Position numbers and translations under genes: made by a program. From Gemmatimonadaceae bacterium (GTDB lineage Bacteria; Gemmatimonadota; Gemmatimonadetes; Gemmatimonadales; Gemmatimonadaceae), in the NCBI GenBank assembly GCA_025929535.1, contig JAICLZ010000042.1:1-37592 (forward strand): a DNA stretch of 37,592 bases, given 5' to 3'. Under the pieces are notes generated by a model, which had not been told where the DNA came from, made no database searches, and worked only from the letters and a program-made list of their open reading frames with translations. This document shows positions 8,411 through 15,749 of this stretch, one piece after another (positions within the stretch are counted from its first letter, which is position 1; the number at the start of each line of letters is the position of its first letter).

Positions 8411-8420
8411 TTGTATGCAA
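8411..8420. promoter_or_regulatory. Operator-like palindrome TTGTATGCAA, copy 3
   Basis: Reverse complement of the palindrome at 2404 and 2738, located 34 bases upstream of the second Rieske start. Read on the minus strand, the sequence TTGGGC, 18 bases, TACAAC could form a promoter whose -10 lies inside the palindrome, as expected for a repressor site. Inference from recurrence and position only. Confidence 0.4.
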
Positions 8421-8475
8421 TGCGGACTTCGAGGCCCAAGATGCTCCACGAAGCCGCGCACCGCAAACTCCTCCC

Positions 8476-8504
8476 TTGACGCCGCGCCGCTGCGATGCTA
8501 ACCT
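8476..8504 (+). promoter_or_regulatory. Sigma-70-type promoter for the SAM-II leader operon
   Basis: TTGACG (8476-8481), a 17-base spacer, and TAACCT (8499-8504). The -35 is near consensus and the spacing is ideal. Transcription would begin near 8511, just before the first riboswitch helix at 8525. This placement supports both the promoter and the leader calls. Confidence 0.6.
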
Positions 8505-8522
8505 GAAATCACAATCGAAGCG

Positions 8523-8573
8523 CCCGTGGTAATTTGCCGCCTATTGCAGCCACGTTAAACAAATGCTAAAACG
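8523..8573 (+). ncRNA. SAM-II (SAM-alpha) riboswitch aptamer
   Basis: The leader matches the compact SAM-II pseudoknot. Helix P1 is CGTGG (8525-8529) with CCACG (8550-8554), extended by a T-G pair. The loop starts AATTTG (8531-8536), and its ATTTG (8532-8536) pairs with CAAAT (8560-8564) to form the pseudoknot. Conserved single-strand elements follow: GTTAAAC after P1 and GCTAAAA (8565-8571) at the 3' end. Order, spacing and the invariant GCTAAA agree with the SAM-II consensus as I remember it from Alphaproteobacteria and marine metagenomes. The pseudoknot has G-C where the crystallised metagenomic RNA has A-U, a compensatory change. The family binds S-adenosylmethionine and represses methionine/SAM genes. 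Downstream lie an aminotransferase and a sulfur-carrier gene set, consistent with that role. Confidence 0.85.
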
Positions 8574-8579
8574 CGAACC

Positions 8580-8608
8580 TCCCGGTGGCAGTCCCTCCGG
8601 GATTTTTT
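8580..8608 (+). terminator. Intrinsic terminator in the riboswitch leader (attenuator candidate)
   Basis: Perfect 6-bp GC-rich stem TCCCGG (8580-8585) / CCGGGA (8597-8602) with an 11-base loop, followed directly by six T residues (8603-8608). It starts nine bases after the aptamer's GCTAAAA and ends 21 bases before the aminotransferase ATG, so it can only act on leader transcripts. The aptamer and terminator do not overlap and I could not identify an antiterminator, so how SAM binding would switch it is open. Confidence 0.65.
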
Positions 8609-8629
8609 GCATCCGTATCTCTCGAGTCG

Positions 8630-9841
8630 ATGACTTCAGTCAGCTCTTCAGCAGTTCAGCTCCCGCTCGCATCGCGCATCGAACGCCTCCGCACCGAAGG
8701 CGCCTTCGAGGTGCTCGCGCGCGCGCGTGCGCTCGAGCAGCAAGGGCAGCACATCCTGCATCTCGAGATCGGCGAGCCCGATTTTCAGACGGCCCCGCAC
8801 ATCGTCGAGGCCGCCGTCCGCGCGCTGCACAACGGCGAAACCAAATACGGGCCGGCCGGCGGAATTCTCGAGCTGCGCACCGCGATCGCGAACCACCTCA
8901 CATCGCTCGGCATCGCTGCGGCGCCCGAGAACGTCGTGGTCACGCCGGGATCGAAGCCGATTCTTCTCTACGCCGCGCTCGCCCTGCTCGAGAACGGCGA
9001 CGAGGCGCTCATCCCCGACCCCGCGTACCCGATCTACGACTCCGTCGTTCGCTTCGCGGGCGCGCGACCCGTCACCTACCGGCTCGACGCCTCGAGCAAC
9101 TTCGCGCCCGATGTGGACGCGATCGCCGCATCGATCACCTCGCGCACGCGCGTGCTCGTTCTCAACACGCCGCAGAATCCCACCGGCGGCGTGATCGACG
9201 AAGGAAGACTCACCGCGCTCGCGCAACTGGCGGAAGAAAACGATCTCACCGTGATCGCCGACGAGATCTACCGGCCGTTCAACTACGGTGGGGCGCCGGT
9301 TCGATCGATTCTCACGCTTCCGGGAATGCGCGAGCGCTGCATTCTCGTGGATGGTTTCTCGAAGGCGTACGCGATGACCGGCTGGCGCCTCGGCTTCGGC
9401 CTGCTCCCCACGCCTCTCGCCCCGCGATTCGCGCTGCTCGCGCTCAACGATCACGCCTGCGTTCCCGCGTTCGTGCAGCGCGCCGGTATCGCCGCGCTCG
9501 AGGGAACGCAGGAACCGCTGCACGCGATGATCGCGGAGTTCACCGCGCGCCGGCAGCTCGTGGCCGAGCGTCTCGCGGCGATCCCGGGCGTTCGCATCGC
9601 CGCGCCGGCGGGAGCGTTCTACGCGTTCCCCGATGTCTCGGCCATCACCGCCGCGGCCGGAATCAGCGCAGCGCAGCTCGCGACGAAGCTCCTCGCCGAG
9701 TACGGAGTCGCGCTCCTGCCCGGCACCGCCTTCGGTGCCGCGGGCGAAGGATATCTGCGTCTCTCGTTCGCCACCGGGCGCGCGGATCTCGATCGCGCGC
9801 TCGCGCTGGTGCACGAGTGCTTCACCTCGCTCCCGAGCTAG
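8630..9841 (+). CDS. PLP-dependent aminotransferase, class I/II (AspC/methionine-related type)
   Basis: 403-residue fold-type I aminotransferase, cytoplasmic. Landmarks are YGPAGG near residue 73, NPTGG (183-187), DEIY (211-214), the PLP lysine K245 in DGFSKAYAMTGWR, and R253. The family transfers amino groups between amino and keto acids (aspartate, aromatic, or ketomethiobutyrate to methionine). The ATG at 8630 is preferred over a GTG at 8585, which would lie inside the terminator. It is the first gene behind a SAM-II riboswitch, so a role in methionine synthesis or salvage is likely by inference; substrate specificity cannot be read from the motifs. panB follows after five bases. Confidence 0.9.
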   Translation: MTSVSSSAVQLPLASRIERLRTEGAFEVLARARALEQQGQHILHLEIGEPDFQTAPHIVEAAVRALHNGETKYGPAGGILELRTAIANHLTSLGIAAAPENVVVTPGSKPILLYAALALLENGDEALIPDPAYPIYDSVVRFAGARPVTYRLDASSNFAPDVDAIAASITSRTRVLVLNTPQNPTGGVIDEGRLTALAQLAEENDLTVIADEIYRPFNYGGAPVRSILTLPGMRERCILVDGFSKAYAMTGWRLGFGLLPTPLAPRFALLALNDHACVPAFVQRAGIAALEGTQEPLHAMIAEFTARRQLVAERLAAIPGVRIAAPAGAFYAFPDVSAITAAAGISAAQLATKLLAEYGVALLPGTAFGAAGEGYLRLSFATGRADLDRALALVHECFTSLPS

Positions 9842-9846
9842 CGCCC

Positions 9847-10731
9847 ATGTCTCACAGCTCCGCTCCCACGCGCCGAGTCACCACTGCCACGCTTGCCGCA
9901 CTCCACGATCGTGGCGAGCCCGCCGTGTGGATCACCGCGTACGATTATCCCACCGCGGTGTTCGCCGACCGCGCCGGCGCCGATGTGCTGCTCGTCGGCG
10001 ACTCCGCCGCGATGACGATGCTCGGTCACGAGGGCACCACATCGATCACGATGGACGAGATGCTCGTGTTCACGCGTGCCGTGTGCCGCGGCGCCAAGCG
10101 CGCGATGGTCGTTGGCGACATGCCGTTTCTCTCGTATCAGACGTCGAGCGCACGCGCGATCGTCAACGCCGGCGCATTCGTTGCCGCGGGCTGTGGCGCC
10201 GTCAAGCTCGAGGGCGGCCGCCGCGTTGCACCACGCGTGCGCGCGATCGCGGACGCCGGGATCGCGGTGATGGGCCACGTCGGGCTCACTCCACAGTCGC
10301 TCGGCCAGCTCGGCGGCTATCGCGTGCAGGGAAAGACGCTGGCCGCGGCCCAGCGCCTGCTCGACGATGTGCTCGCACTCCAGGATTCCGGCGCCTTCGC
10401 CGTGCTGCTCGAGGCACTCCCCGCGGAGACGGCGGCGTTCATTCGTGAGCGTGTCGATCTGCTCGTGTACGGAATCGGCGCGGGTCCGCACGTCGATGGG
10501 CAGCTCGTGATCGCGCACGACGTGCTCGGTTCCTTCGTGGGCGACATCGCTCCGCGCTTCGTGCGTCGCTACGCGGAGATCGGCGCCGCCACGGAGCAGG
10601 CGATCCGGAGCTACGCCGCCGACGTGCGCGCATCGCGCTTCCCCGCGGCTGAACACTGTTATCCGATCGATGTCGATGACGAGGCGGAGCTTCGCGCCGC
10701 GCGCCGTCCTCGCATCGAAGTCGCTTCGTAG
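9847..10731 (+). CDS. panB: Ketopantoate hydroxymethyltransferase (3-methyl-2-oxobutanoate hydroxymethyltransferase)
   Basis: 294-residue PanB, which adds a hydroxymethyl group from 5,10-methylene-tetrahydrofolate to ketoisovalerate in pantothenate/CoA synthesis. It shows the full family pattern: ITAYDYPTAVFADRAGAD, LLVGDSAAMTMLGHEGT, GDMPFLSY, VKLEGG, GHVGLTPQS and LLVYGIGAGPHVDGQ. It begins five bases after the aminotransferase stop and lies within the operon read from the SAM-II leader. Its place between a SAM-controlled aminotransferase and sulfur-carrier genes is unusual. Both pathways use one-carbon folate units, but no direct link is proven. Confidence 0.95.
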   Translation: MSHSSAPTRRVTTATLAALHDRGEPAVWITAYDYPTAVFADRAGADVLLVGDSAAMTMLGHEGTTSITMDEMLVFTRAVCRGAKRAMVVGDMPFLSYQTSSARAIVNAGAFVAAGCGAVKLEGGRRVAPRVRAIADAGIAVMGHVGLTPQSLGQLGGYRVQGKTLAAAQRLLDDVLALQDSGAFAVLLEALPAETAAFIRERVDLLVYGIGAGPHVDGQLVIAHDVLGSFVGDIAPRFVRRYAEIGAATEQAIRSYAADVRASRFPAAEHCYPIDVDDEAELRAARRPRIEVAS

Positions 10732-10773
10732 CTCTCGCTTTCGGTCGCACCACATCTTTCCTCTCGAGGTCGT

Positions 10774-11046
10774 ATGGCAGTCACTCTTTTTCTTCCCACG
10801 GTTCTCGCCCGTCTCGCCGACAGCGGCACGCTTCAGAGCGAGGGTGACACGGTCGGCCAGGTCGTGAACGACATCGCCGGCCGTTATCCCGATCTCGCGC
10901 CGCGCCTGCGCGACGAGAAGGGCGACCCGTACGCATTCGTCACGTTCTACCTGAACGATGAGGACATCCGGTTCACCGGCAGCTTCGAGTCGCCAGTGAA
11001 GGACGGCGATGAGCTCACCATCGTTCCCGCAATCGCCGGAGGCTGA
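10774..11046 (+). CDS. cysO: CysO-like ubiquitin-fold sulfur carrier protein (MoaD/ThiS family)
   Basis: 90-residue ubiquitin-fold protein that ends in the diglycine needed for C-terminal adenylation and thiocarboxylation. It is very close to mycobacterial CysO: LNDEDIRFTGSF and DGDELTIVPAIAGG match CysO almost position for position, rather than ThiS or MoaD proper. CysO thiocarboxylate donates sulfur to a PLP enzyme for cysteine synthesis. A GAGG Shine-Dalgarno lies four bases before the ATG. The next gene (four bases on) is the cognate MoeZ-type activator, followed by a PLP enzyme. No JAMM-type Mec protease, which releases cysteine from CysO in mycobacteria, is found in the window. Confidence 0.9.
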   Translation: MAVTLFLPTVLARLADSGTLQSEGDTVGQVVNDIAGRYPDLAPRLRDEKGDPYAFVTFYLNDEDIRFTGSFESPVKDGDELTIVPAIAGG

Positions 11047-11050
11047 TCCG

Positions 11051-12223
11051 ATGTCGACAACCGTGCCCGCGACGTCCGAGCTCTCCAACGAAGAGATCTT
11101 CCGCTACAGCCGGCACCTGATCCTTCCCGAGGTGGGGCTGGAAGGGCAGAGGAAGCTCAAGCGCGCCCGCGTGCTGCTCGTTGGCGTGGGCGGGCTCGGC
11201 TCTCCCGCCGCGCTCTACCTCGCCGCGGCCGGCGTGGGAACACTCGGCCTCGTGGATTTCGATGTCGTCGATGCCACGAATCTGCAGCGCCAGGTGCTTC
11301 ATGGCACGAGCGCGATCGGCAAGCGCAAGCTCGACTCCGCGCGCGAGCGCATCGAAGATCTCAATCCCAACGTCAAGGTCGAGGCACACGAGACACCGCT
11401 CACGTCGCGCAACGCGCTCGAGATCATCGGGACGTACGACATCGTCGTCGACGGCACCGACAACTTCCAGACGCGCTATCTCGTGAACGACGCGTGCGTG
11501 CTGCTCGGCAAGCCCAACGTGTACGGCAGCATCTATCGCTTCGAGGGACAGGCGTCGGTGTTCGCGGCGGCAAACGCGCCGTGTTATCGCTGCCTCTTCC
11601 GCGAGCCGCCACCTCCCGGACTGGTTCCGAGCTGCGCCGAGGGCGGCGTGCTCGGCGTGCTGCCGGGAATCATCGGCACGATTCAGACGACGGAGGCGCT
11701 CAAGCTCATCCTGGGAATCGGGGAGAGCCTGGCGGGCCGGCTGCTGCTGGTGGACGCGCTGCGCATGAGCTTCCGCACGCTCAATCTGCGCAAGGATCCC
11801 GAGTGCCCCTCGTGCGGCACGCACGAGATCACGGAGCTCATCGACTACGAGGAGTTTTGCGGTGTGCGCCAGGCTGCGGCTGCCGATGCCGCAGCGCAGA
11901 GTGCGGTGCCGGAGATCACGCCCGCGCAGCTTGCGTCACGAATCGCCCGTGGAGACGACTTCGATCTGATCGATGTTCGCGAGCCGCACGAGTGGGACAT
12001 CGCGCGCATTCCCGGCGCGCGCCTCATCCCGCTCGGCTCGATCGTCGAGGCGCTTCCGACGCTCGACAGCGCGCGGGACATCGTCGTGCATTGCAAGGTC
12101 GGCGGCCGCAGCGCGAAGGCAGTGCAGCAGCTGCAGGCTTCCGGGTTCCGGAAAGTCTGGAATCTCGCGGGCGGCATCGCACGCTGGAGCGATGACGTCG
12201 ATCCCACCGTTCCGAAATACTAG
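11051..12223 (+). CDS. moeZ: MoeZ-type sulfur-carrier adenylyl/sulfurtransferase (ThiF/MoeB domain plus rhodanese)
   Basis: 390 residues, equal to the length of mycobacterial MoeZ. The ThiF/MoeB domain has GVGGLGS (45-51), DFDVVDATNLQRQ, DGTDNFQTRY, a four-Cys zinc site (C178, C181, C252, C255) and C195 in SCAEGG. The C-terminal rhodanese domain has DVREPHEW and the active-site loop CKVGGRS with C348. It adenylates the diglycine end of a MoaD/ThiS/CysO protein and loads sulfur as a thiocarboxylate. The start at 11051 places it four bases after the carrier gene, and thrC follows after eight bases, so all three are clearly co-transcribed. Confidence 0.93.
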   Translation: MSTTVPATSELSNEEIFRYSRHLILPEVGLEGQRKLKRARVLLVGVGGLGSPAALYLAAAGVGTLGLVDFDVVDATNLQRQVLHGTSAIGKRKLDSARERIEDLNPNVKVEAHETPLTSRNALEIIGTYDIVVDGTDNFQTRYLVNDACVLLGKPNVYGSIYRFEGQASVFAAANAPCYRCLFREPPPPGLVPSCAEGGVLGVLPGIIGTIQTTEALKLILGIGESLAGRLLLVDALRMSFRTLNLRKDPECPSCGTHEITELIDYEEFCGVRQAAAADAAAQSAVPEITPAQLASRIARGDDFDLIDVREPHEWDIARIPGARLIPLGSIVEALPTLDSARDIVVHCKVGGRSAKAVQQLQASGFRKVWNLAGGIARWSDDVDPTVPKY

Positions 12224-12231
12224 AGAGCGAC

Positions 12232-13503
12232 ATGCACACTGTAGAGCTGCCGGCACGCGGTGCCACGACTTCGCCTTCGGTGCGCGCGCTTCCGCAACAC
12301 TGCACGGTGTGCGGCGCGGAGTTCGAGGCCGCACCGGAGGCCATCTGTGGATCGTGCCTCGGCCCGCTCGAGCCGATGTATCCGGCCTCGCGCAGGCTGC
12401 CGGGCCGCGCCGAGATCGCGACGCGCGTGCACTCGATGTGGCGCTACCGCGAATGGCTCCCGTTCGAGGGAACGCCCACGCTCTCGCAGGACACCGGCTT
12501 CACGCCGCTGGTCGATGCGCCGCGCCTCGCGGACAAGCTCGGTGTCGCGAAGCTCTGGATCAAGAACGATGCGGTGTCGCACCCATCGCTGTCCTTCAAG
12601 GATCGTGTCGTCGCGTCGGCGATCAACGCCGCGAAGGCGCTCGGTCTCGAGACGGTCGGCTGCGCATCCACCGGCAATCTTGCGAACGCGGTCGCAGCGC
12701 AGGCCGCACGCGCGGGGCTGCCGGCGTGGATCTTCATTCCGGACAATCTCGAGCAGGCGAAGGTGCTCGGCACCGCGGTGTACGGACCGAATCTCGTGCG
12801 CGTGCGCGGCCACTACGATGATGTGAATCGCCTGTGCGCCCAGCTTGCCGATCGCTTCGGATGGGGAATCGTCAACGTGAATCTTCGCGGCTACTATGGT
12901 GAGGGCTCGAAGACGATGGGTTTCGAGATCGCCGAGCAGCTGGGTTGGCGATTCCCGAGTGCGGTGGTCGTGCCGATGGCGGGCGGCTCGCTGCTCACGA
13001 AGCTGCACAAGGCGTTCGGCGAGCTTCGCGATGCAGGGCTCGTCACGGATGAGGCGCCGCGCTTGTATGGCGCGCAGGCATCCGGATGCAATCCGATCAC
13101 ACGGCTCGTGGAGAGCGGCGGCGAGACGCTCGTGCCTCAGATCCCGAGCACGATCGCGAAGTCGATCGCAATCGGCAATCCGGCCGACGGCGTGTTTGCC
13201 GCGCGCGCGATGCGTGGCACCGGTGGATGGTCCGCGGCGGTGAGCGACGACGCGATCGTCGCGGCCATACGCCTGCTCGCGGAGACGACAGGCATTTTCA
13301 CCGAGACGGCGGGAGGTGCGACGGTCGCGTCCGCGTTGGCGCTTGCCGAGCAGGGGCGTTTTGGAAGGGATGATGAGGTGGTGCTGTGCATCACCGGGAA
13401 TGGTCTCAAGACGCTCGAGGCGATCAGCGACTCGATCGCGGACTCGCCGGTGATCGCGCCGCGAGTGCGAGAGGTCGCGGCGCTCGTGGAGGCTGTCGGG
13501 TGA
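12232..13503 (+). CDS. thrC: Zinc-ribbon threonine-synthase-like PLP enzyme (possible sulfur-carrier-dependent synthase)
   Basis: 423-residue fold-type II PLP enzyme. The N-terminus has a zinc ribbon (C24xxC27, C39xxC42). The PLP lysine is K123 in SLSFKDR, the phosphate-binding loop is STGNLA (146-151), and MAGGSLLTK follows. Family members are annotated threonine synthase (O-phosphohomoserine to threonine). This subtype, with KNDAVSHP and GNLANAVA, is as I remember also adjacent to a MoaD/ThiS-like gene in Streptomyces. Being the last gene after cysO and moeZ, under a SAM riboswitch, it could instead use carrier thiocarboxylate to make homocysteine or cysteine. That is a hypothesis; threonine synthesis is the conservative call. 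Confidence 0.85.
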   Translation: MHTVELPARGATTSPSVRALPQHCTVCGAEFEAAPEAICGSCLGPLEPMYPASRRLPGRAEIATRVHSMWRYREWLPFEGTPTLSQDTGFTPLVDAPRLADKLGVAKLWIKNDAVSHPSLSFKDRVVASAINAAKALGLETVGCASTGNLANAVAAQAARAGLPAWIFIPDNLEQAKVLGTAVYGPNLVRVRGHYDDVNRLCAQLADRFGWGIVNVNLRGYYGEGSKTMGFEIAEQLGWRFPSAVVVPMAGGSLLTKLHKAFGELRDAGLVTDEAPRLYGAQASGCNPITRLVESGGETLVPQIPSTIAKSIAIGNPADGVFAARAMRGTGGWSAAVSDDAIVAAIRLLAETTGIFTETAGGATVASALALAEQGRFGRDDEVVLCITGNGLKTLEAISDSIADSPVIAPRVREVAALVEAVG

Positions 13504-13536
13504 TAGACGAAAGAGAGTGAATCCGCAGCCCACCGT

Positions 13537-13809
13537 CTAGAGCGAGGGAGTGACCGCCGCCACCGCTTCGGCGGAAGTCATGACTGGCTCGACCTCGAAG
13601 TCGACAATATCCGCCCACTGCGCCATCCACGCATCGAGGAGCGTTCGGTCGTCGCACTCCATTACCTGGTAGCAGCGCGCGAGGTCGGCCGTGACCCAAC
13701 TCGACACGTAGCGCAGCCTCTCGTCGGCGAGCCTGCCACGATCGCGGAAACGGCGATACACGGGCACCGCGTTTCCTTCGCGAAAATGCTCAATGATCAT
13801 GTAGAACAT
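13537..13809 (-). CDS. DUF3303 family protein
   Basis: 90-residue small cytoplasmic protein with the DUF3303 pattern MFYMIIEHFREG, VYRRFRDRGR, SWV.ADLARCYQVMECDD and VDFEVEPV. This is a dimeric ferredoxin-like alpha/beta barrel-type fold of unknown function. The start at 13809 is supported by AGGAG seven bases upstream. It converges with thrC and diverges from the ABC transporter operon. No function is assigned. Confidence 0.85.
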   Translation of the reverse strand: MFYMIIEHFREGNAVPVYRRFRDRGRLADERLRYVSSWVTADLARCYQVMECDDRTLLDAWMAQWADIVDFEVEPVMTSAEAVAAVTPSL

Positions 13810-13875
13810 GTGCAGCTCTCCTGTGCCGAGCCATCGGGATAGCCTGCGTGGTGAAGGGCGACGCATCTTTGTTGG

Positions 13876-14922
13876 ATGCCCGCCGCAATTCTCGCCACCG
13901 AGTTGAGCAAGACATACGATGTAAAGGTGCGCGACCCCGGGATCAAGGGCGCGCTCGTCGCGCTCGCGCGTCCGCGCTATCGACCGGTGCGCGCCGTCGA
14001 CTCGGTCACGTTCGCGATCGAGCGCGGCGATGCGGTCGCCTTCCTCGGCCCGAACGGCGCGGGAAAGACCACGACGCTCAAGATGCTCACGGGGCTGCTC
14101 TTCCCCAGCTCCGGATGCGCGCAGGTCGCCGGATACGATCCGTGGACGGGCGGCAACGCGTTTCGACAGCGCATCGCATTCGTGCTCGGGAACAAGCAGC
14201 AGCTCCTCTGGGACCTTCCGCCCGAGGAGACGTTCAGACTCAATCGTGCCATTTATGGCGTGTCGGCCGCGGACTACACCGCGCGGCGCGCCGAGCTGGT
14301 GGAGCTGCTCGTGCTCGGCGATCTCGTCGACAAGCCCGCGCGCCAACTCTCGCTCGGCGAGCGCATGAAGTGCGAGCTCGCGGCCGCGCTGCTGCATCAG
14401 CCCGAGGTCCTGTTTCTCGATGAGCCGACGCTCGGGCTCGATCTCGAGGCGCAGCAAACCATCCGCAGCTTTCTCGGCGAGTACCGCCAGCGGCACGATG
14501 CCACGGTGCTGCTCACGTCGCACTACATGGCCGACGTCACGGCGCTCGCGTCGCGCGTGCTGATCATCAATCGCGGCCGCCTGCTCTACGACGGCGAGCT
14601 GTCGGAGCTCGTGGCGCGCATCGCGCCGATCAAGCGCATCGAGCTCGTGTTGTCCGAGCTCGTGCCGCGCGCACGGCTCGAGAACTACGGCCGCGTCGCG
14701 CATTTCGCGCCGCCGAGTGCGACGATCGAGGTGCCGCGCGAGACCGCGACCGCGGCGAGCGCGCGGCTGCTCGCCGATCTCGCCGTCGCGGATCTCTCGA
14801 TCCAGGACCCGCCGATCGAGGAGGTCATCCGCATCGCGTTCGGCGAGGGCGCGCAGGACGGCGAGGGCAACGCCGAGGCCGAGGCGCTCGTGCGCGCCGA
14901 TGTCCGTCGCGCGCCGCCATGA
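13876..14922 (+). CDS. ABC-2 type exporter, ATP-binding subunit
   Basis: 348-residue ATPase with Walker A GPNGAGKTT (58-66), signature LSLGERMK (from 158), Walker B VLFLDEP (178-184) and the switch histidine in LLTSHYM. The extended C-terminus after residue 230 is typical of NatA-like ABC-2 exporters. It forms an operon with two membrane subunits; its stop overlaps the next start (ATGA). This family exports lipids, drugs or polysaccharide-like substrates; the substrate here is unknown. Confidence 0.93.
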   Translation: MPAAILATELSKTYDVKVRDPGIKGALVALARPRYRPVRAVDSVTFAIERGDAVAFLGPNGAGKTTTLKMLTGLLFPSSGCAQVAGYDPWTGGNAFRQRIAFVLGNKQQLLWDLPPEETFRLNRAIYGVSAADYTARRAELVELLVLGDLVDKPARQLSLGERMKCELAAALLHQPEVLFLDEPTLGLDLEAQQTIRSFLGEYRQRHDATVLLTSHYMADVTALASRVLIINRGRLLYDGELSELVARIAPIKRIELVLSELVPRARLENYGRVAHFAPPSATIEVPRETATAASARLLADLAVADLSIQDPPIEEVIRIAFGEGAQDGEGNAEAEALVRADVRRAPP

Positions 14923-15749
14923 CTAGTGGTACGACGCGCAGCGCGGTCGCCGTATTTCGCGATCAATACGCTGAGCTCATGCGCTCGGCCTTTCTCATCG
15001 ACCTGCAGTATCGAGCCTCGATTGCGATCTGGCTCATCTGGGGGGTCACCGAGCCTATCATCTCGCTCGGCATCTGGTGGTCGATCGCGGCGGCGGGCGC
15101 GGTGGATGGATTCACGCGCGAGGCGTTCGCGCAGTATTTCTTCGGCGTCGCGCTCGTGAATCAGGCGACGCTGAGCTGGGATGCGTGGAACATCGACCGG
15201 TGGATCCGCGAGGGTGAGATGAACTATCGTCTCACGCGACCCATCGCGCCGATTCACGAGGCGATCGCGGACAACGTCGCCTACAAGGGGCCGACCGCGA
15301 CGATCATTTTGAGTGCGTGGATCATCGCCGCCGCGTTCTGGCCGGCGGTGCGCATTCCGTTCGAGCCCGCCCATTGGGCGCTGGCAATCGTGGCGATCGT
15401 GCTCGCGGCGGCGATTCGTTTTCTCAACGGCTACGCGACCGGACTGCTGGCGTTCTGGACCACGCGCGCGACGGCGCTCGTGGAGCTGCAATTCGGGATC
15501 TCGCTGTTTCTGTCGGGACGCATCGCGCCACTGTCGCTGCTTCCTCCGCGCGTGGCTGAAGTGGCCGGATATCTCTGGTTTCCCTACGTGCTGTCGTTCC
15601 CAGTCCAGGTGCTCACCGGAACGATCACGACGACTGCGCAGTACGTGCGCGGCTTCGCGGGCCAGGTGATCTGGCTCGCCATCTGGTTGATGCTGTATCT
15701 GCTCGTCTGGTCGCGCGGGCGGCGGCACTATGGCGCGGTGGGCGGATGA
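14919..15749 (+). CDS. ABC-2 family permease subunit 1 (PF06182 type)
   Basis: 276-residue inner-membrane protein with six hydrophobic segments. It has an N-terminal amphipathic stretch and the REGEMNYRLTRPI loop characteristic of ABC-2 membrane_6 (DUF990) permeases. It overlaps both neighbours by ATGA. Such systems usually use two different PF06182 permeases with one ATPase, exactly as here. Confidence 0.9.
   Translation: MTSGTTRSAVAVFRDQYAELMRSAFLIDLQYRASIAIWLIWGVTEPIISLGIWWSIAAAGAVDGFTREAFAQYFFGVALVNQATLSWDAWNIDRWIREGEMNYRLTRPIAPIHEAIADNVAYKGPTATIILSAWIIAAAFWPAVRIPFEPAHWALAIVAIVLAAAIRFLNGYATGLLAFWTTRATALVELQFGISLFLSGRIAPLSLLPPRVAEVAGYLWFPYVLSFPVQVLTGTITTTAQYVRGFAGQVIWLAIWLMLYLLVWSRGRRHYGAVGG

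Noticed and set aside
8563..10731. Single 722-codon frame running through the aminotransferase region into panB
   Set aside because: The first 430 codons are an off-frame reading of the aminotransferase with Arg-rich composition. Only the panB part from 9847 is real; the frame starts inside the riboswitch.
12220..13533. Minus-strand open frame of 437 codons opposite the ThrC-like gene
   Set aside because: Composition and lack of any family pattern mark it as a shadow of the plus-strand enzyme.
13504..13539. Inverted repeat TAGACG/CGTCTA between thrC and DUF3303 as a terminator
   Set aside because: The stem is six weak pairs with a 24-base loop and no T-tract.
13810..14703. Extension of the DUF3303 frame to 388 codons
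   Set aside because: The extra part is antisense to the ABC ATPase; AGGAG before 13809 defines the start.
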